DNA of 64,000 nt, taken from positions 592,077-656,076 of the forward strand of contig NZ_FNPW01000001.1 of NCBI RefSeq assembly GCF_900107395.1, in the 5' to 3' direction. This document shows positions 53,748 through 63,143 of the stretch, piece after piece (the first letter of the stretch is position 1; every line of letters begins with the position of its first letter). This DNA is from Pseudomonas sp. NFIX28 (lineage in GTDB: Bacteria > Pseudomonadota > Gammaproteobacteria > Pseudomonadales > Pseudomonadaceae). Position numbers and translations under genes: made by a program. The notes beneath the pieces were generated by a model. That model was not told the DNA's origin. It saw only the letters and a program-made list of their open reading frames with translations, and searched no databases.

Positions 53748-54710
53748 TCACTCCTGGTAGGGTATTACCCCACGACGTGAAAACAGCACAGGTGCTCCGT
53801 CGGCATTGAACAGCGCCTCCGTCAGCGAGACACCATCAGCGGATTGTTTCTCCTGGAAACTGTGTCCACCATCGCTGCTCTGCAGCATCAGCCCGTCCAG
53901 CCCGACCGCCAGCACTTTAGGGCCAGCTACCACTACAGAGGTGACAGAGCCTTTGCTTTGCGTCGGCAATCTGCGAAAGCCCTGTTCACTCGCAGAGCCG
54001 TGCAACAGTGTCCCACGCTGGCCACCAAGCAGCAGACTTCCATCGGCCAGTACTGCGCCAGACCAAAGGGTGCCTTCGTAGCCGGTATCCAGATAACGCC
54101 AGCTTTTTCCATGGTCTTCGGAGTGCAACACTTGCCCATGCTCGGCTGTGGCGTAAAGCGTGCCGCGGCTGTCGGCAAAAAGCCCCATCAGGTTGAGGTC
54201 GGCCCTCTTGGCGCCTGGTGGTGCCTGCAACGGCTGCTCCGTCCACGTCTTCCCACCATCCTCGGTAGTCAGCACCAAAGACCAGAGCCCTACCGCAACG
54301 CCCTGCTGGGCATTGAAAAAGTGCACTGCAAACAGGGGCCGATCCTCGGCGCTGGACAGGCGCTGGATCTGCCAGGACTCACCACCATCCATGGTGGACA
54401 GGATCGCTCCCCAGTGGCCAACCGCCCAACCGCGCTTGGCATCCACGAAAGACACCCCCGTCAGTGGTGTGGACAGCGGTACCGAGCTCGCCTGGTGGAA
54501 ACGCTTGCCGTGATCATCGGACAACAACACGACGCCGTGATCGCCGACAGCAACCACGCGCTCGCCCGCCCAAACGGCGTCCAGCATGGTGGCCTGCGTG
54601 GCATTGCGCGACTGGACAGCCGGCATTGCCTCTAACGGCGCGGCCTGGAGAGACATCAGCGGCAACGCGGTGGCGAGCAAAACCGCAGTTAATGAAAGCA
54701 TGTATCGCAT
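53748..54710 (-). CDS. YCF48-like beta-propeller protein, periplasmic
   Basis: A 320-residue secreted protein. A signal peptide (MLSLTAVLLATALPLMSLQA) is followed by BNR/YCF48-type repeats: AVGDHGVVLLSDDHGKRF, GWAVGHWGAILSTMDGGESW, GVAVGLWSLVLTTEDGGKTW, ATAEHGQVLHSEDHGKSW and LLGGQRGTLL. YCF48 in plants and cyanobacteria assists photosystem assembly, but bacterial relatives beside RND transporters have an unknown role. GAGGAGAG precedes the ATG. It is last in the leftward DUF1329-DUF1302-RND operon, 10 bases after the RND gene. Confidence 0.87.
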   Translation of the reverse strand: MRYMLSLTAVLLATALPLMSLQAAPLEAMPAVQSRNATQATMLDAVWAGERVVAVGDHGVVLLSDDHGKRFHQASSVPLSTPLTGVSFVDAKRGWAVGHWGAILSTMDGGESWQIQRLSSAEDRPLFAVHFFNAQQGVAVGLWSLVLTTEDGGKTWTEQPLQAPPGAKRADLNLMGLFADSRGTLYATAEHGQVLHSEDHGKSWRYLDTGYEGTLWSGAVLADGSLLLGGQRGTLLHGSASEQGFRRLPTQSKGSVTSVVVAGPKVLAVGLDGLMLQSSDGGHSFQEKQSADGVSLTEALFNADGAPVLFSRRGVIPYQE

Positions 54711-54720
54711 CGTTCTCTCC

Positions 54721-57147
54721 TCAGTGCGCTAGCGCGCCGATCATGCGCACGGGGCGCCTACGCGGGAACACCCGCTCCAGCCAGACGGCGAAGGCCGGCA
54801 GCACGGTCATGGCCATGACCATATTGACGATGAACATAAAGGCCAGCAGCTTGCCCATGTCAGCCTGGAACTTCAGCTCGGAGAACGCCCAAGTGGCGAC
54901 GCCAACTGCCAGGGTGATCGCGGTGAAGATGGTGGCGACGCCCACCTCGAGCAGCGCGTACTCGACCGCCTTGGTGATCGACTGGCCATGGGCCTGATGC
55001 AGTTGCAGACGGTTGTAGATGTAGAAGGCGTAGTCGACGCCGATACCCACTGCCAGCACCATCACCGGCAAGGTGGCGATAGTCAGGCCGATCTGTAGCT
55101 CCTTCATGAACCAGTAGCCAATGAAGGTGCCTATGGTCAGAGGCAGACAACACACCAACACCGCTCGCCAGTCGCGATAGACAACGAACACCAGCAAGGC
55201 GATGGCGGCATAGACGTACAGCAGCATGGGTGTTTCGCTTTTCTCCACCTCTTCGTTGATGGCTGCCAGGACACCGGCGTTGCCTGAAGCGAGGCGAACC
55301 GAAATGCCTGGCATCGGATACTCGCTTCGGAAAGCCTTGGCGGCTTCCACCACCCTATTGATCGTCGTGGCTTTGTGATCTGCCAGATACAGGTGCACGG
55401 CAGACATACTGCAGTCGGTACGAACCAGCCCGGGCGTGCGCGCAACCTCAGTGGCCAGCGCGGCGTAGTTCATCGGATCGATGGGAACCGCAGCCATCTT
55501 CGGATTGCCTTCGTTGTACCCCTCGTTGAATTGGCGCATGTTGGTGGAGAAGGAAGCGACCGACAGTACGTCAGGCACCCCCTGCATGGCCCACACGAAG
55601 CGATCCTGGTATTGACCCAGAGCGACATCCTCGCAGGCCACTTGAGTGTCTTCGCCAGACGTATCCCAATTGACTTCGAAAACCACGCTGAGCCAGTCCA
55701 GACCGATGTCGTAGTTGCTGGCGATGGAGACTGCATCGCGATTGAAACGCGAGTCCTCGCGCAACTCTGGCGCACCCGCCTGCAGTGTGCCAACGATACG
55801 GTCATGGCTTTGCCAGATCGCGACCAGAAAGACTGCCAAGGCAACGCCAAGCACCCACTGCGCCTTGCGCGGCTCGGCGAGCCGAGCAAGGCCTCGTAGC
55901 CAGCGGGACCGGCGCTGCCGGGAGACTTCCTGCGCCGCAGCGTACTTGTCATCGACGTGCAGCAAAGACGCCATCAACGGCAACATCACCAGATTGGTGA
56001 CGATCTTGTAGGCCACGCCAAGTGATGCCGTGATAGCCAGCTCCCGCACCATCGGGATGGGGATCAAGAGCAGCGTTACAAAAGAAACCAATGCGGTCAC
56101 CAATGCCAGGGTCCCAGGGATCAGCAACCCCGTGAAGCTTGAGCGCGCCGCCTCTTCGGCGCGCTTGCCAATCGCGATTTCACGGACGATGAAGTTGATT
56201 TGCTGCACGCCATGGGAGACCCCGATGGCGAATACCAGAAAGGGCACCAGGACCGCCAGCGGGTCGAGGCCGTACCCCAGCAGGCGCAGGCTGCCGAACT
56301 GCCATACCAGCGAGGCCAGCGAACAGACCAGCGCCAGCAGCGTGAAGCGCAGCGAGTGGCAGTACCAGTACACCGCCCCCGCCGTTAGCAACAAGGCCAG
56401 CAAACAGAACTCCAGCACTGCTGAAGCCCCGTCAGCGATGTCGCCGATCTGCTTGGCGAAACCGATAATCTGGATTTCGAAAGCGCCATCCTCGAATTGC
56501 TGGCGGATCTCATTCTCCAGCCGATGGTTGAACGCGACATAGTCCAGATGGGTCCCGTTGGCATCGAACTCATTGAGTTCCGCGGTGATCATCGCACTGC
56601 TCTGGTCACGGGAGACCAGCGTGCCAATGAAGCCTCCCTGCGCAGTGGAGTTGGAGATCTTCGCGATGTTCTCGTCATCCAAGTGCTCGGGAGAAACCGT
56701 CCCTGGTACCAGCGGATCGGCGCGAAAACCTTCTTCAGTGATCTCGTTGACGAAGGCATTGGGCGTCCACAACGAACGCACACTGCTGCGCGATACCCCC
56801 GGGAAAAAGGTCACCGCCTGGGTAACGTCATAGAGCCGCTTCAGGCCTGGGGCGCTCCAGATATCGCCATTTCGTGCCCTGACCACGATGGTCAGCCGGT
56901 TTGCCCCCAGCAGATCATTGCGGTACGCCTCGAATGTCTTGATGTATTCGTGGCCTATCGGCAATTGCTTTTCGAAACCGGCATCCATACGCAGTTGCAC
57001 GGCGAACCAGCCCATGATCAGGGTGAAAACGGCCAGGCTCGCCAGCACCAGCCGACGATGACAGAACAAGACGCCCTCAACGCGTGACAGCATGCCACGT
57101 GCCCGGATTTCAGATAGTTTTACAGAACCGTTCACGGCAGGCCTCAC
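54721..57147 (-). CDS. RND/MMPL-family transporter
   Basis: An 808-residue inner membrane transporter with the duplicated RND layout: a first helix (RRLVLASLAVFTLIMGWFAV), a large periplasmic loop, five helices (SAVLEFCLLALLLTAGAVYW, VPFLVFAIGVSHGVQQINFI), then a second loop and five more helices (LVFVVYRDWRAVLVCCLPLT, VMVLAVGIGVDYAFYIYNRL, ATIFTAITLAVGVATWAFSE). It resembles hopanoid/lipid-type MMPL exporters rather than drug pumps. The GTG start at 57147 overlaps the DUF1302 stop as GTGA; an internal ATG at 57093 is the alternative. Confidence 0.9.
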   Translation of the reverse strand: MRPAVNGSVKLSEIRARGMLSRVEGVLFCHRRLVLASLAVFTLIMGWFAVQLRMDAGFEKQLPIGHEYIKTFEAYRNDLLGANRLTIVVRARNGDIWSAPGLKRLYDVTQAVTFFPGVSRSSVRSLWTPNAFVNEITEEGFRADPLVPGTVSPEHLDDENIAKISNSTAQGGFIGTLVSRDQSSAMITAELNEFDANGTHLDYVAFNHRLENEIRQQFEDGAFEIQIIGFAKQIGDIADGASAVLEFCLLALLLTAGAVYWYCHSLRFTLLALVCSLASLVWQFGSLRLLGYGLDPLAVLVPFLVFAIGVSHGVQQINFIVREIAIGKRAEEAARSSFTGLLIPGTLALVTALVSFVTLLLIPIPMVRELAITASLGVAYKIVTNLVMLPLMASLLHVDDKYAAAQEVSRQRRSRWLRGLARLAEPRKAQWVLGVALAVFLVAIWQSHDRIVGTLQAGAPELREDSRFNRDAVSIASNYDIGLDWLSVVFEVNWDTSGEDTQVACEDVALGQYQDRFVWAMQGVPDVLSVASFSTNMRQFNEGYNEGNPKMAAVPIDPMNYAALATEVARTPGLVRTDCSMSAVHLYLADHKATTINRVVEAAKAFRSEYPMPGISVRLASGNAGVLAAINEEVEKSETPMLLYVYAAIALLVFVVYRDWRAVLVCCLPLTIGTFIGYWFMKELQIGLTIATLPVMVLAVGIGVDYAFYIYNRLQLHQAHGQSITKAVEYALLEVGVATIFTAITLAVGVATWAFSELKFQADMGKLLAFMFIVNMVMAMTVLPAFAVWLERVFPRRRPVRMIGALAH

Positions 57148-58790
57148 AAGGTGCGGGAGATCGCGACACCGACATAGTCGCGGTCACGGTACAGCTGATC
57201 GTAAGGGGTCTCGCCCCCCATGAACTTCGCGTAGTTGAGGGAAATCTGCCAACTGGCCGGGTTTCGCACGAAGTTCAGGTAGAGGTTCATACTGCTCGCG
57301 TCTTCGGTGAAGGTTGCGCTGAGGTTCGGTGTTCTTCCCCCCAGCGAGCGCGAGTAGAAGACGCCTGGGGTGACCTGCCATCCCGGCAGCAAGGTACCGT
57401 CATAGGTCAGGCTGAAGTCCAGATTGATACCCGACGAGGTCTTGTCGCCATGGGCCTTCGGCGCTGTCGCGGGGTCCAGCTGCCAGGTATTCAGGCCGGC
57501 GGCGATCGGCTCGCCATTGACCTCGTCATGCAGCCCCGGGTATTTGATGACCACCAACTCAGTCAGCAAGGTGCCCGTGCTGGCCCCGGTGAAATCGAGC
57601 AGCGTCGGGGAGTTGGAAGGCGTAAAGCTATACAGGCCGGTCAGGTGCCACTGGAATTTCTTCTCGTCCTTCCAGCATTTGCCGCCATTGCTCGAACACA
57701 GATCGATGACCGGGTTGAGCGCGACCGAGTCCTTCGGTCGGTACGACAGCTCTGTCCCTACTGCCCAGTCGCCAATCGGCATGTTGGCGCTGACGCCATA
57801 CATCATCCGATCTTCCTGATAGCGCCAGGTCGGTGCTGCCGCGAAGGTGTTCGGGTCAAGAATGTCTACCTGCAATGACGGCAACTTGTCGTGATAACGC
57901 ATCACGTAGAGGCCATAGTTGATGTCGCTGTCCTCCGGTTGCCAACGCAGCGAAACACCCCACTGGCCGCTGTCGCGGGCATCCTTTTCGGAGAACCCGT
58001 AGGCCCCCCTGCCCTCACCGAGGCCATTGGTGGTGGACCAGTAGCTCCCTACCGGTGGCATTTCACTCTTGTTCCATCGGAACTGATAGTAAGCCTCGAT
58101 ATTCACCCCGGAGCCCAGGCCCGATGCAACGCTGAGCATCGGCGCCGGCAGCACGGCCTCCTTGAGCTGTACGCCGGGACGGGCCAGGGCTTGATAGTCG
58201 TAGGCATTGGTATTGTTGATACCACCGGCCACGAACAGGCTTTCGCCCCAGTTGATCACTTGATTACCCAAGCGAGCCCGAACCCGCTGCCCGCCGACAT
58301 CGAAGCCTTTGCTCACCCACAGATCGAGCAGGCGCGCCTTGAAGGCGAGGTCGTCGCGGGCGTCGTCGCTGAGGCCGTTGCTGCCGACACTCTCGGGCGT
58401 GTTGAACGACAGCGTGCCCGTGGTATCGGTGGCGGCAAAGTCGCGGATCCAGGTGCCGCGCGCCATGAAGGTGAGGTCCTCGGGCATCTTCAGCAACAGC
58501 TCGTGCGTACCTTTGAGGTAGTTGGTGAAGAGATCGCCCCGGTCGTAGTTCAGGTCGCCCTGGTCAGCCACGCCCGAGGTCTGCGCCAGGCAGCCAGAGG
58601 GCACGTTGTGCCCGCTGGGCCCCTGGTTGATCAGGTTGCAGCCCCGCGACTCCGTACGCACGCCCATGCCTGCGGTGATCGTGGAGTCGAACGAGCCACG
58701 GATAGTTTCGGTTTCAAATGTGAACCCCATTGCCAATGGGGTTGCGCACGCGATGACAAAGCCTGACGTTTTGGTAATTATTTTTTTCAT
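57144..58790 (-). CDS. DUF1302 outer membrane beta-barrel protein
   Basis: A 548-residue protein with a signal peptide (TSGFVIACATPLAMGFTFET) and many short amphipathic strands ending YVGVAISRTL. Landmarks of DUF1302 are GSFDSTITAGMGVRTESRGC, DRGDLFTNYLKGTHELLLKM, LGNQVINWGESLFVAGGINN and AVLPAPMLSVASGLGSGVN. The family is predicted to form outer membrane channels, usually encoded next to DUF1329 and an RND transporter. It lies 24 bases after the DUF1329 gene. Confidence 0.9.
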   Translation of the reverse strand: MKKIITKTSGFVIACATPLAMGFTFETETIRGSFDSTITAGMGVRTESRGCNLINQGPSGHNVPSGCLAQTSGVADQGDLNYDRGDLFTNYLKGTHELLLKMPEDLTFMARGTWIRDFAATDTTGTLSFNTPESVGSNGLSDDARDDLAFKARLLDLWVSKGFDVGGQRVRARLGNQVINWGESLFVAGGINNTNAYDYQALARPGVQLKEAVLPAPMLSVASGLGSGVNIEAYYQFRWNKSEMPPVGSYWSTTNGLGEGRGAYGFSEKDARDSGQWGVSLRWQPEDSDINYGLYVMRYHDKLPSLQVDILDPNTFAAAPTWRYQEDRMMYGVSANMPIGDWAVGTELSYRPKDSVALNPVIDLCSSNGGKCWKDEKKFQWHLTGLYSFTPSNSPTLLDFTGASTGTLLTELVVIKYPGLHDEVNGEPIAAGLNTWQLDPATAPKAHGDKTSSGINLDFSLTYDGTLLPGWQVTPGVFYSRSLGGRTPNLSATFTEDASSMNLYLNFVRNPASWQISLNYAKFMGGETPYDQLYRDRDYVGVAISRTL

Positions 58791-58814
58791 GCTGGCTCTC
58801 GATCTGACGTCGTG

Positions 58815-60236
58815 TTAGCGCTCGCTGATGGCTCGCAGGTTATCGGAGGTGAAGAAGTCGCGTTTCAGGCGGGGGTTGCCACCTTCGTCGGTGATCCAGC
58901 GAATATCGTTCTTGCCCGCGCCGATCGAAGTCATGTCGAAGAGATAACGCGCATCGGCCAGGTTGTACTGGACCTGGGCTTCCACGTCGCAAGCGCCCGT
59001 CTCGTACACGGGAATCGAGAGCCCTTCGCGCACCTTCCAGATCTGCCCTTGCTTGTCATAGTCAACGGCCATCAAGGCGTTCCAGCTGTCCTCGTCGATG
59101 TAGAACAGGCGCTTTGGTGCCTGGTGGCGCATGCCTTGGCGGACATTGGCCTCGACCACCCAGACGCGATGCAGCTCATAGCGACGCGACTGCGGCGCAA
59201 CCGAGTCGTTGCCGGCAAAATCCTCTGCTTTGGCGGACGTGTCATAGGCGCCAAAAACGTTGTAAGGCACCAGCAGTTCCTGCTTGCCAAGCAGTTTCCA
59301 GTCGAAGCGGTCCATGGCCCCGAAGAACACGTTCGCTTCATCGACGGTGTATTGGTTGTCCAGGCCAATCTGCGGCGCGTCGTAGGAATAGGACGGCATG
59401 CGGCGCACGCGACGCTGGCCGGGGAAGTAGTAGAAGGTCGTGGCCTGTTCGCCGGCCACGGCAGTCTGCACCGCGGCCTGACCGGCCAGGGCGGCGGGCT
59501 CCTGGTAGTTGAAGAAGGTGGCGTTTTCCAGGCGACCGACGGATGAGAAGAGCGCACTGCCCTTTTTGCCCCATGGTGTGAAGAAGACCGTGTCTGTCGA
59601 CTGGCGTAACCATTCCCCACCCTTGCGCGGCGAAATCCCGGAAATGCTCCGGGGCAGTTCGACGCCCACCCCGCGATAGCGCATCTTCATGTTCCACATC
59701 ACCTCGGCACCGGTGCTGGGCATGGGGAACGGGATACCCGGAACATGCGCTTCCTCGAGGGCGACACCGGCAGCATCAAGCTTGGCGAAGCCAACGTTCT
59801 GCTTGGTGTTCTCGGCCACGAAGTCTGGAGCGCCGCAGGTACGACGGGTCGGATAGACATTCATGCGATAGCCTGGAACTTTCTTGAACAGTTCAAGCTG
59901 GCCGGGGGACAGCTTGCTCGCATGCTGCGCCACATTGTTCGAGTCGATGCTGTAGAGGGGTTTATCGCCCTTGAACTTCCAGTGCTCCCCGCGGACCTGG
60001 CCGTAACTCCATCCCGCCCCCTGCTGCCCAGGTTGCGTCCAGGCCGGAATGTCCCCGCCGGAACTTGCGGCGATCTCTCCCCCCAGGGGAGTCAGCTTCG
60101 AACCCAGCGCCTCAGGCCCCATGGTCGCAGCCTGGACCGAGAAAATCGCAGTCGATGCCGCAATAGTCACCAGCAGCTGCCTGATAACACGGCGGGTGGA
60201 TACGTTACCTTCCAGCCGTTCAGTCACATCTTTCAT
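58815..60236 (-). CDS. DUF1329 periplasmic protein (LolB-like fold family)
   Basis: A 473-residue exported protein. A signal segment (VIRQLLVTIAASTAIFSVQA) is followed by LGSKLTPLGGEIAASSGGDI, PAWTQPGQQGAGW, YRMNVYPTRRTCGAPDFVAE and a long beta-rich body. The DUF1329 family is predicted to have a LolB/LolA-like fold that could carry lipids in the periplasm. The start at 60236 with AGGATCCTCCA upstream is preferred over the longer frame, which would cross the promoter palindrome region. It opens the four-gene leftward operon. Confidence 0.88.
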   Translation of the reverse strand: MKDVTERLEGNVSTRRVIRQLLVTIAASTAIFSVQAATMGPEALGSKLTPLGGEIAASSGGDIPAWTQPGQQGAGWSYGQVRGEHWKFKGDKPLYSIDSNNVAQHASKLSPGQLELFKKVPGYRMNVYPTRRTCGAPDFVAENTKQNVGFAKLDAAGVALEEAHVPGIPFPMPSTGAEVMWNMKMRYRGVGVELPRSISGISPRKGGEWLRQSTDTVFFTPWGKKGSALFSSVGRLENATFFNYQEPAALAGQAAVQTAVAGEQATTFYYFPGQRRVRRMPSYSYDAPQIGLDNQYTVDEANVFFGAMDRFDWKLLGKQELLVPYNVFGAYDTSAKAEDFAGNDSVAPQSRRYELHRVWVVEANVRQGMRHQAPKRLFYIDEDSWNALMAVDYDKQGQIWKVREGLSIPVYETGACDVEAQVQYNLADARYLFDMTSIGAGKNDIRWITDEGGNPRLKRDFFTSDNLRAISER

Positions 60237-60313
60237 TGGAGGATCCTCAAACAAAGGGCTTTGATCGATGGCAGGGCCTTCCAGACGGAAAAATCGGTTC
60301 CTGCCACACATCC

Positions 60314-60351
60314 GATCATCTGACATGGTCAATTGACCATGTCAGATGATC
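60314..60351. promoter_or_regulatory. 38-base perfect palindrome upstream of DUF1329
   Basis: Every base of 60314-60332 pairs with 60333-60351; the centre is TGGTCAATTGACCA flanked by TGACA and TGTCA and outer GATCATC/GATGATC. It begins 78 bases before the start at 60236. Most likely an operator; TGGTnnnnnnACCA centres are common for GntR/FCD-type repressors. A hairpin terminator is less likely as no T-run follows. Confidence 0.75.
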
Positions 60352-60651
60352 ATGAGGCAAGCCATATGCCAGAATCCAAAATCTAATTATTTCTTTATAA
60401 AAAACAAACAGTTACAGTCTGTCGGAGATCTGCGTATGTCGACCTACTGCCCCATAATGGGAATTAAGGAAACACCTGTTACCAAGAAGTGCTTGGTCAT
60501 GGGGCAAAAGAGCCAGCCTGAGTGTGCGTCGTAACTTGGCGAAAACTGCCTTTGCCAGTTTGGATAGCCAGGGTTCCTACCCTCGTTACTTGCACAACGG
60601 ACATTGCTTGGTTCTAACAGCAGAGGCTGTGTAGATCTGCTCGCTAACAAC

Positions 60652-60677
60652 AAAAAAAAGCCGCCCAGGAGGGCGGC
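60652..60677 (-). terminator. Rho-independent terminator, leftward
   Basis: GCCGCCC (60660-60666), loop AGGA, GGGCGGC (60671-60677), with an A-run at 60652-60659 on the plus strand. It ends the transcript of the membrane protein gene at 60795. Confidence 0.8.
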
Positions 60678-60794
60678 AAAGAAGCAGGCCTACGGCCAGC
60701 CATGGAGTAGTAGATTATTCCTGATACGAAAACATGGAGTATTCGAAACAGCACGCCTTTACAGGAACGGAACAGCTCGCTATGCAGTGCAGAC

Positions 60795-61457
60795 TTACCT
60801 GGAATGAAGAAGCGAGTAAGAAGAATCTTTCCTCGAACGTTCCAGCGCACCATAGGCGTAATACAGCTGCACAATCGAATATGACCAAGCCAGGAAGGCG
60901 CAGGTCATGAAGATCATTTTTGTGTCATCGCCCGGAATCGGGAAGAAGTCGTACCGAAGTGCCACGGTCAGCCCCGCCGCCCCGCCCAGGACAGTAGCCA
61001 GTGCGTGGAATACCTCTCCGGCACGTGCCAATCGCCAGGTAAAGTAGCAAAGGTACAACGTGTAGATTGACCACATGAGCATATAGAAGTAAGGCAGCGA
61101 CTCCTTAACGATGCCGGATAGAAAGTAGACACCTGTAGCGGCAAAACCCGCCACGAACAGGCTGATGTCTTTCGCGAGAGATGGCTTGTAATTGTGCGTA
61201 ACCGCCATCAACCCAAGCGTCGCGATAATAGGCACGCCAACCCCTCGTGAAAAGGCGTCGAGAAAGATCGCGACGTTGTAATTGGCTTGCCAGCCCGTGG
61301 CTATAAACGTAGTGAAGTTCGACGCGGAGATCCCCACAATCAAGAACTCCAGGCCGAGCAAATAATTATTCCGCCGGATGAATGCCACGCCATAACTTAG
61401 CCCGCAAATCACCAGAAGAATGCATGAGACCAGTGCAAATATATCTATCAGTTCCAC
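60795..61457 (-). CDS. Polytopic membrane protein of unknown function
   Basis: A 220-residue protein with about seven hydrophobic helices (IFALVSCILLVICGLSYGVA, YLLGLEFLIVGISASNFTTF, GVGVPIIATLGLMAVTH, DISLFVAGFAATGVYFLSGI, YFYMLMWSIYTLYLCYFTWR, MIFMTCAFLAWSYSIVQLYY). No family is recognised. It lies on the same strand as, and about 100 bases after, the FAD oxidoreductase gene and is followed by a strong terminator. It may be a transporter or sensor for the substrate of the oxidase. Confidence 0.7.
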   Translation of the reverse strand: MELIDIFALVSCILLVICGLSYGVAFIRRNNYLLGLEFLIVGISASNFTTFIATGWQANYNVAIFLDAFSRGVGVPIIATLGLMAVTHNYKPSLAKDISLFVAGFAATGVYFLSGIVKESLPYFYMLMWSIYTLYLCYFTWRLARAGEVFHALATVLGGAAGLTVALRYDFFPIPGDDTKMIFMTCAFLAWSYSIVQLYYAYGALERSRKDSSYSLLHSR

Positions 61458-61555
61458 GATAACAGCCTCTTTAAATAGTGTCGCGCCGATGCCTCGCCTC
61501 TGCCCATGCGTCGGGGCAACAATAGGGCGCCATTAATGTCCCCCCCGCATTGTTC

Positions 61556-62923
61556 TCAGCCTTTCAAAGCGTTGTCTTTACGCACTTTGTTGTCGGTCCA
61601 CGCATCAAGTAGCTTGGCCGCTGCAAAAGCGGACTGTATAGCGCACCATTGAAATGGCTCAGGCAGCATGGAGGGGGTCTTGTGCTGCAGCGCCGCTAGA
61701 AGTGGAGGCTCTTTGCCGTTGATCCGCCCGGCGAAAAGCGCCCCCATGAGCGATTGAGTAGCCAGGCCATGGCCCGAACAACCCGCGGTATAGAAAATAT
61801 TCTGTTTCGCACCCATTGCACCGATGACGGGTAGGAAGTCGTAAGCCCCACTGATGTATCCGCTCCAGCAGTGCTGAATGCCAAGACCTTGCAACGAGGG
61901 ATAGCGCTCGCGCAGTACCCGGGCCAATGCGGTATAGGCGCGATAATCCGGGACATTGGGGGTCTTCGAGCCGTAGGCATAGCCCAACTCTTTCACCGTT
62001 AACACCATGGTGTCATGGGCCGTCAGGCGGTGGCTCTCCATCGTGTAGTGCGGCGTGATGAGCCCTTCCCGCCCTTTCCAACCCAGGGACGCCAGTTGCT
62101 CCGCCGACAGCGGCTGGGTTTCGATTGCCGAAACGCGGATCGGCGCAACCTTGTTACGTAGCACCCCCAACTGAGGCGTATAGGCGTTGGTTGCCAGCAC
62201 CATTACCGGTGCGGTTGCGCTACCGAGAGCGGTCTTGCAGGTGATGACCGACCCTTCACTGTAGGAAAGCAACGGGGTGCGTTCGTAAAGTTTTACCCCC
62301 GCCAGGATTGCCGCGCGACGCAGGCCGCTGACGTACTTCCCAGGATTCAAGGTGCCACCGCGCTGCTCGCTGCCAAACAGGAATGCCGGCGGGATTCCCC
62401 GCACGCGCATCTCGGCACTATCCACAAAGCGGGTCACAGAGCCCAACTTATGCCCCAGCTCCATATTCGCGCGCAGCCGCTTTTCCTGGCTAGGATGAAC
62501 AGCAGCCCGGATAACCCCCGAGGGATTGTAATCACAGTCGATACCCAAGGCCGTCAAACGCTCTTCCACGTAAGTGACGGCCTCGTCGTAGAAACTGACG
62601 AAGCTCTTTGCCTGCTCCATCCCCACCCGCTTGACGAAGACGTCGCACTCGATACCCATGCTGCCGAGCAGATAGCCCGCATTGCGCCCACTGGCACCGA
62701 AGCCGGCGAACTCCTGCTCCAGGACAATGACTTTCGCCCCAAGAGCCGTAAGCTCGAGCGCGGTTGACAGGCCGGCAAAACCACCTCCGACCACGATCAC
62801 ATCGGCGTGCTCATGGCCTTTGAGTTCCGGCTGCAGGTCGACCGGCCGCTCCACCCACCCGCCAAGATTGCGAAATCTCAGGGTTTCAGAACCGTTGCGG
62901 GCCTCTGTATTCGAAGCTTTCAT
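61556..62923 (-). CDS. DAO-family FAD-dependent oxidoreductase
   Basis: A 455-residue enzyme of the D-amino-acid oxidase/glycine-oxidase superfamily, closest in style to gamma-glutamylputrescine oxidases (PuuB-like). The FAD loop is DVIVVGGGFAGLSTALELTA, followed by GFGASGRNAGYLLGSMG. The C-terminal flavin region is CWSGYISGAYDFLPVIGAMG and YTAGCSGHGLATQSLMGAL. It should oxidise a C-N bond of an amine or N-methyl compound. AGGAG precedes the ATG at 62923; the frame to 62944 has no ribosome site. It follows the PhyH-like gene by about 220 bases on the same strand. Confidence 0.88.
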   Translation of the reverse strand: MKASNTEARNGSETLRFRNLGGWVERPVDLQPELKGHEHADVIVVGGGFAGLSTALELTALGAKVIVLEQEFAGFGASGRNAGYLLGSMGIECDVFVKRVGMEQAKSFVSFYDEAVTYVEERLTALGIDCDYNPSGVIRAAVHPSQEKRLRANMELGHKLGSVTRFVDSAEMRVRGIPPAFLFGSEQRGGTLNPGKYVSGLRRAAILAGVKLYERTPLLSYSEGSVITCKTALGSATAPVMVLATNAYTPQLGVLRNKVAPIRVSAIETQPLSAEQLASLGWKGREGLITPHYTMESHRLTAHDTMVLTVKELGYAYGSKTPNVPDYRAYTALARVLRERYPSLQGLGIQHCWSGYISGAYDFLPVIGAMGAKQNIFYTAGCSGHGLATQSLMGALFAGRINGKEPPLLAALQHKTPSMLPEPFQWCAIQSAFAAAKLLDAWTDNKVRKDNALKG

Positions 62924-63143
62924 TCGCTTCACTCCTACGTGCACTCAGTCAATATTTGCGTGCACGAACATCTCATCGGGCACGACAGCACTCGCAATGA
63001 AAATGAACGGCGGCGCAGTTGTGCGCTGATCGGCGTCGGCCGCTCTCCCTGACGTTAAAGTCGGTACAGGCAAAGCAGGCCTCGAAGAGACGTCGACCAC
63101 TCCTCAAACCGTGGGGCGCCCCCACAGGGTCGATTTGAAAGGC

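Larger units (their letters stand above)
60237..60794. other. Promoter region and gap before the envelope operon
   Basis: No gene is supported here; small frames lack ribosome sites. It contains the 38-base palindrome near the DUF1329 start and a leftward terminator at 60652-60677. Confidence 0.5.

Noticed and set aside
60314-60351. Palindrome considered as a transcription terminator
   Set aside because: No T-run on either side and it sits upstream of a gene start, so an operator is the better reading.
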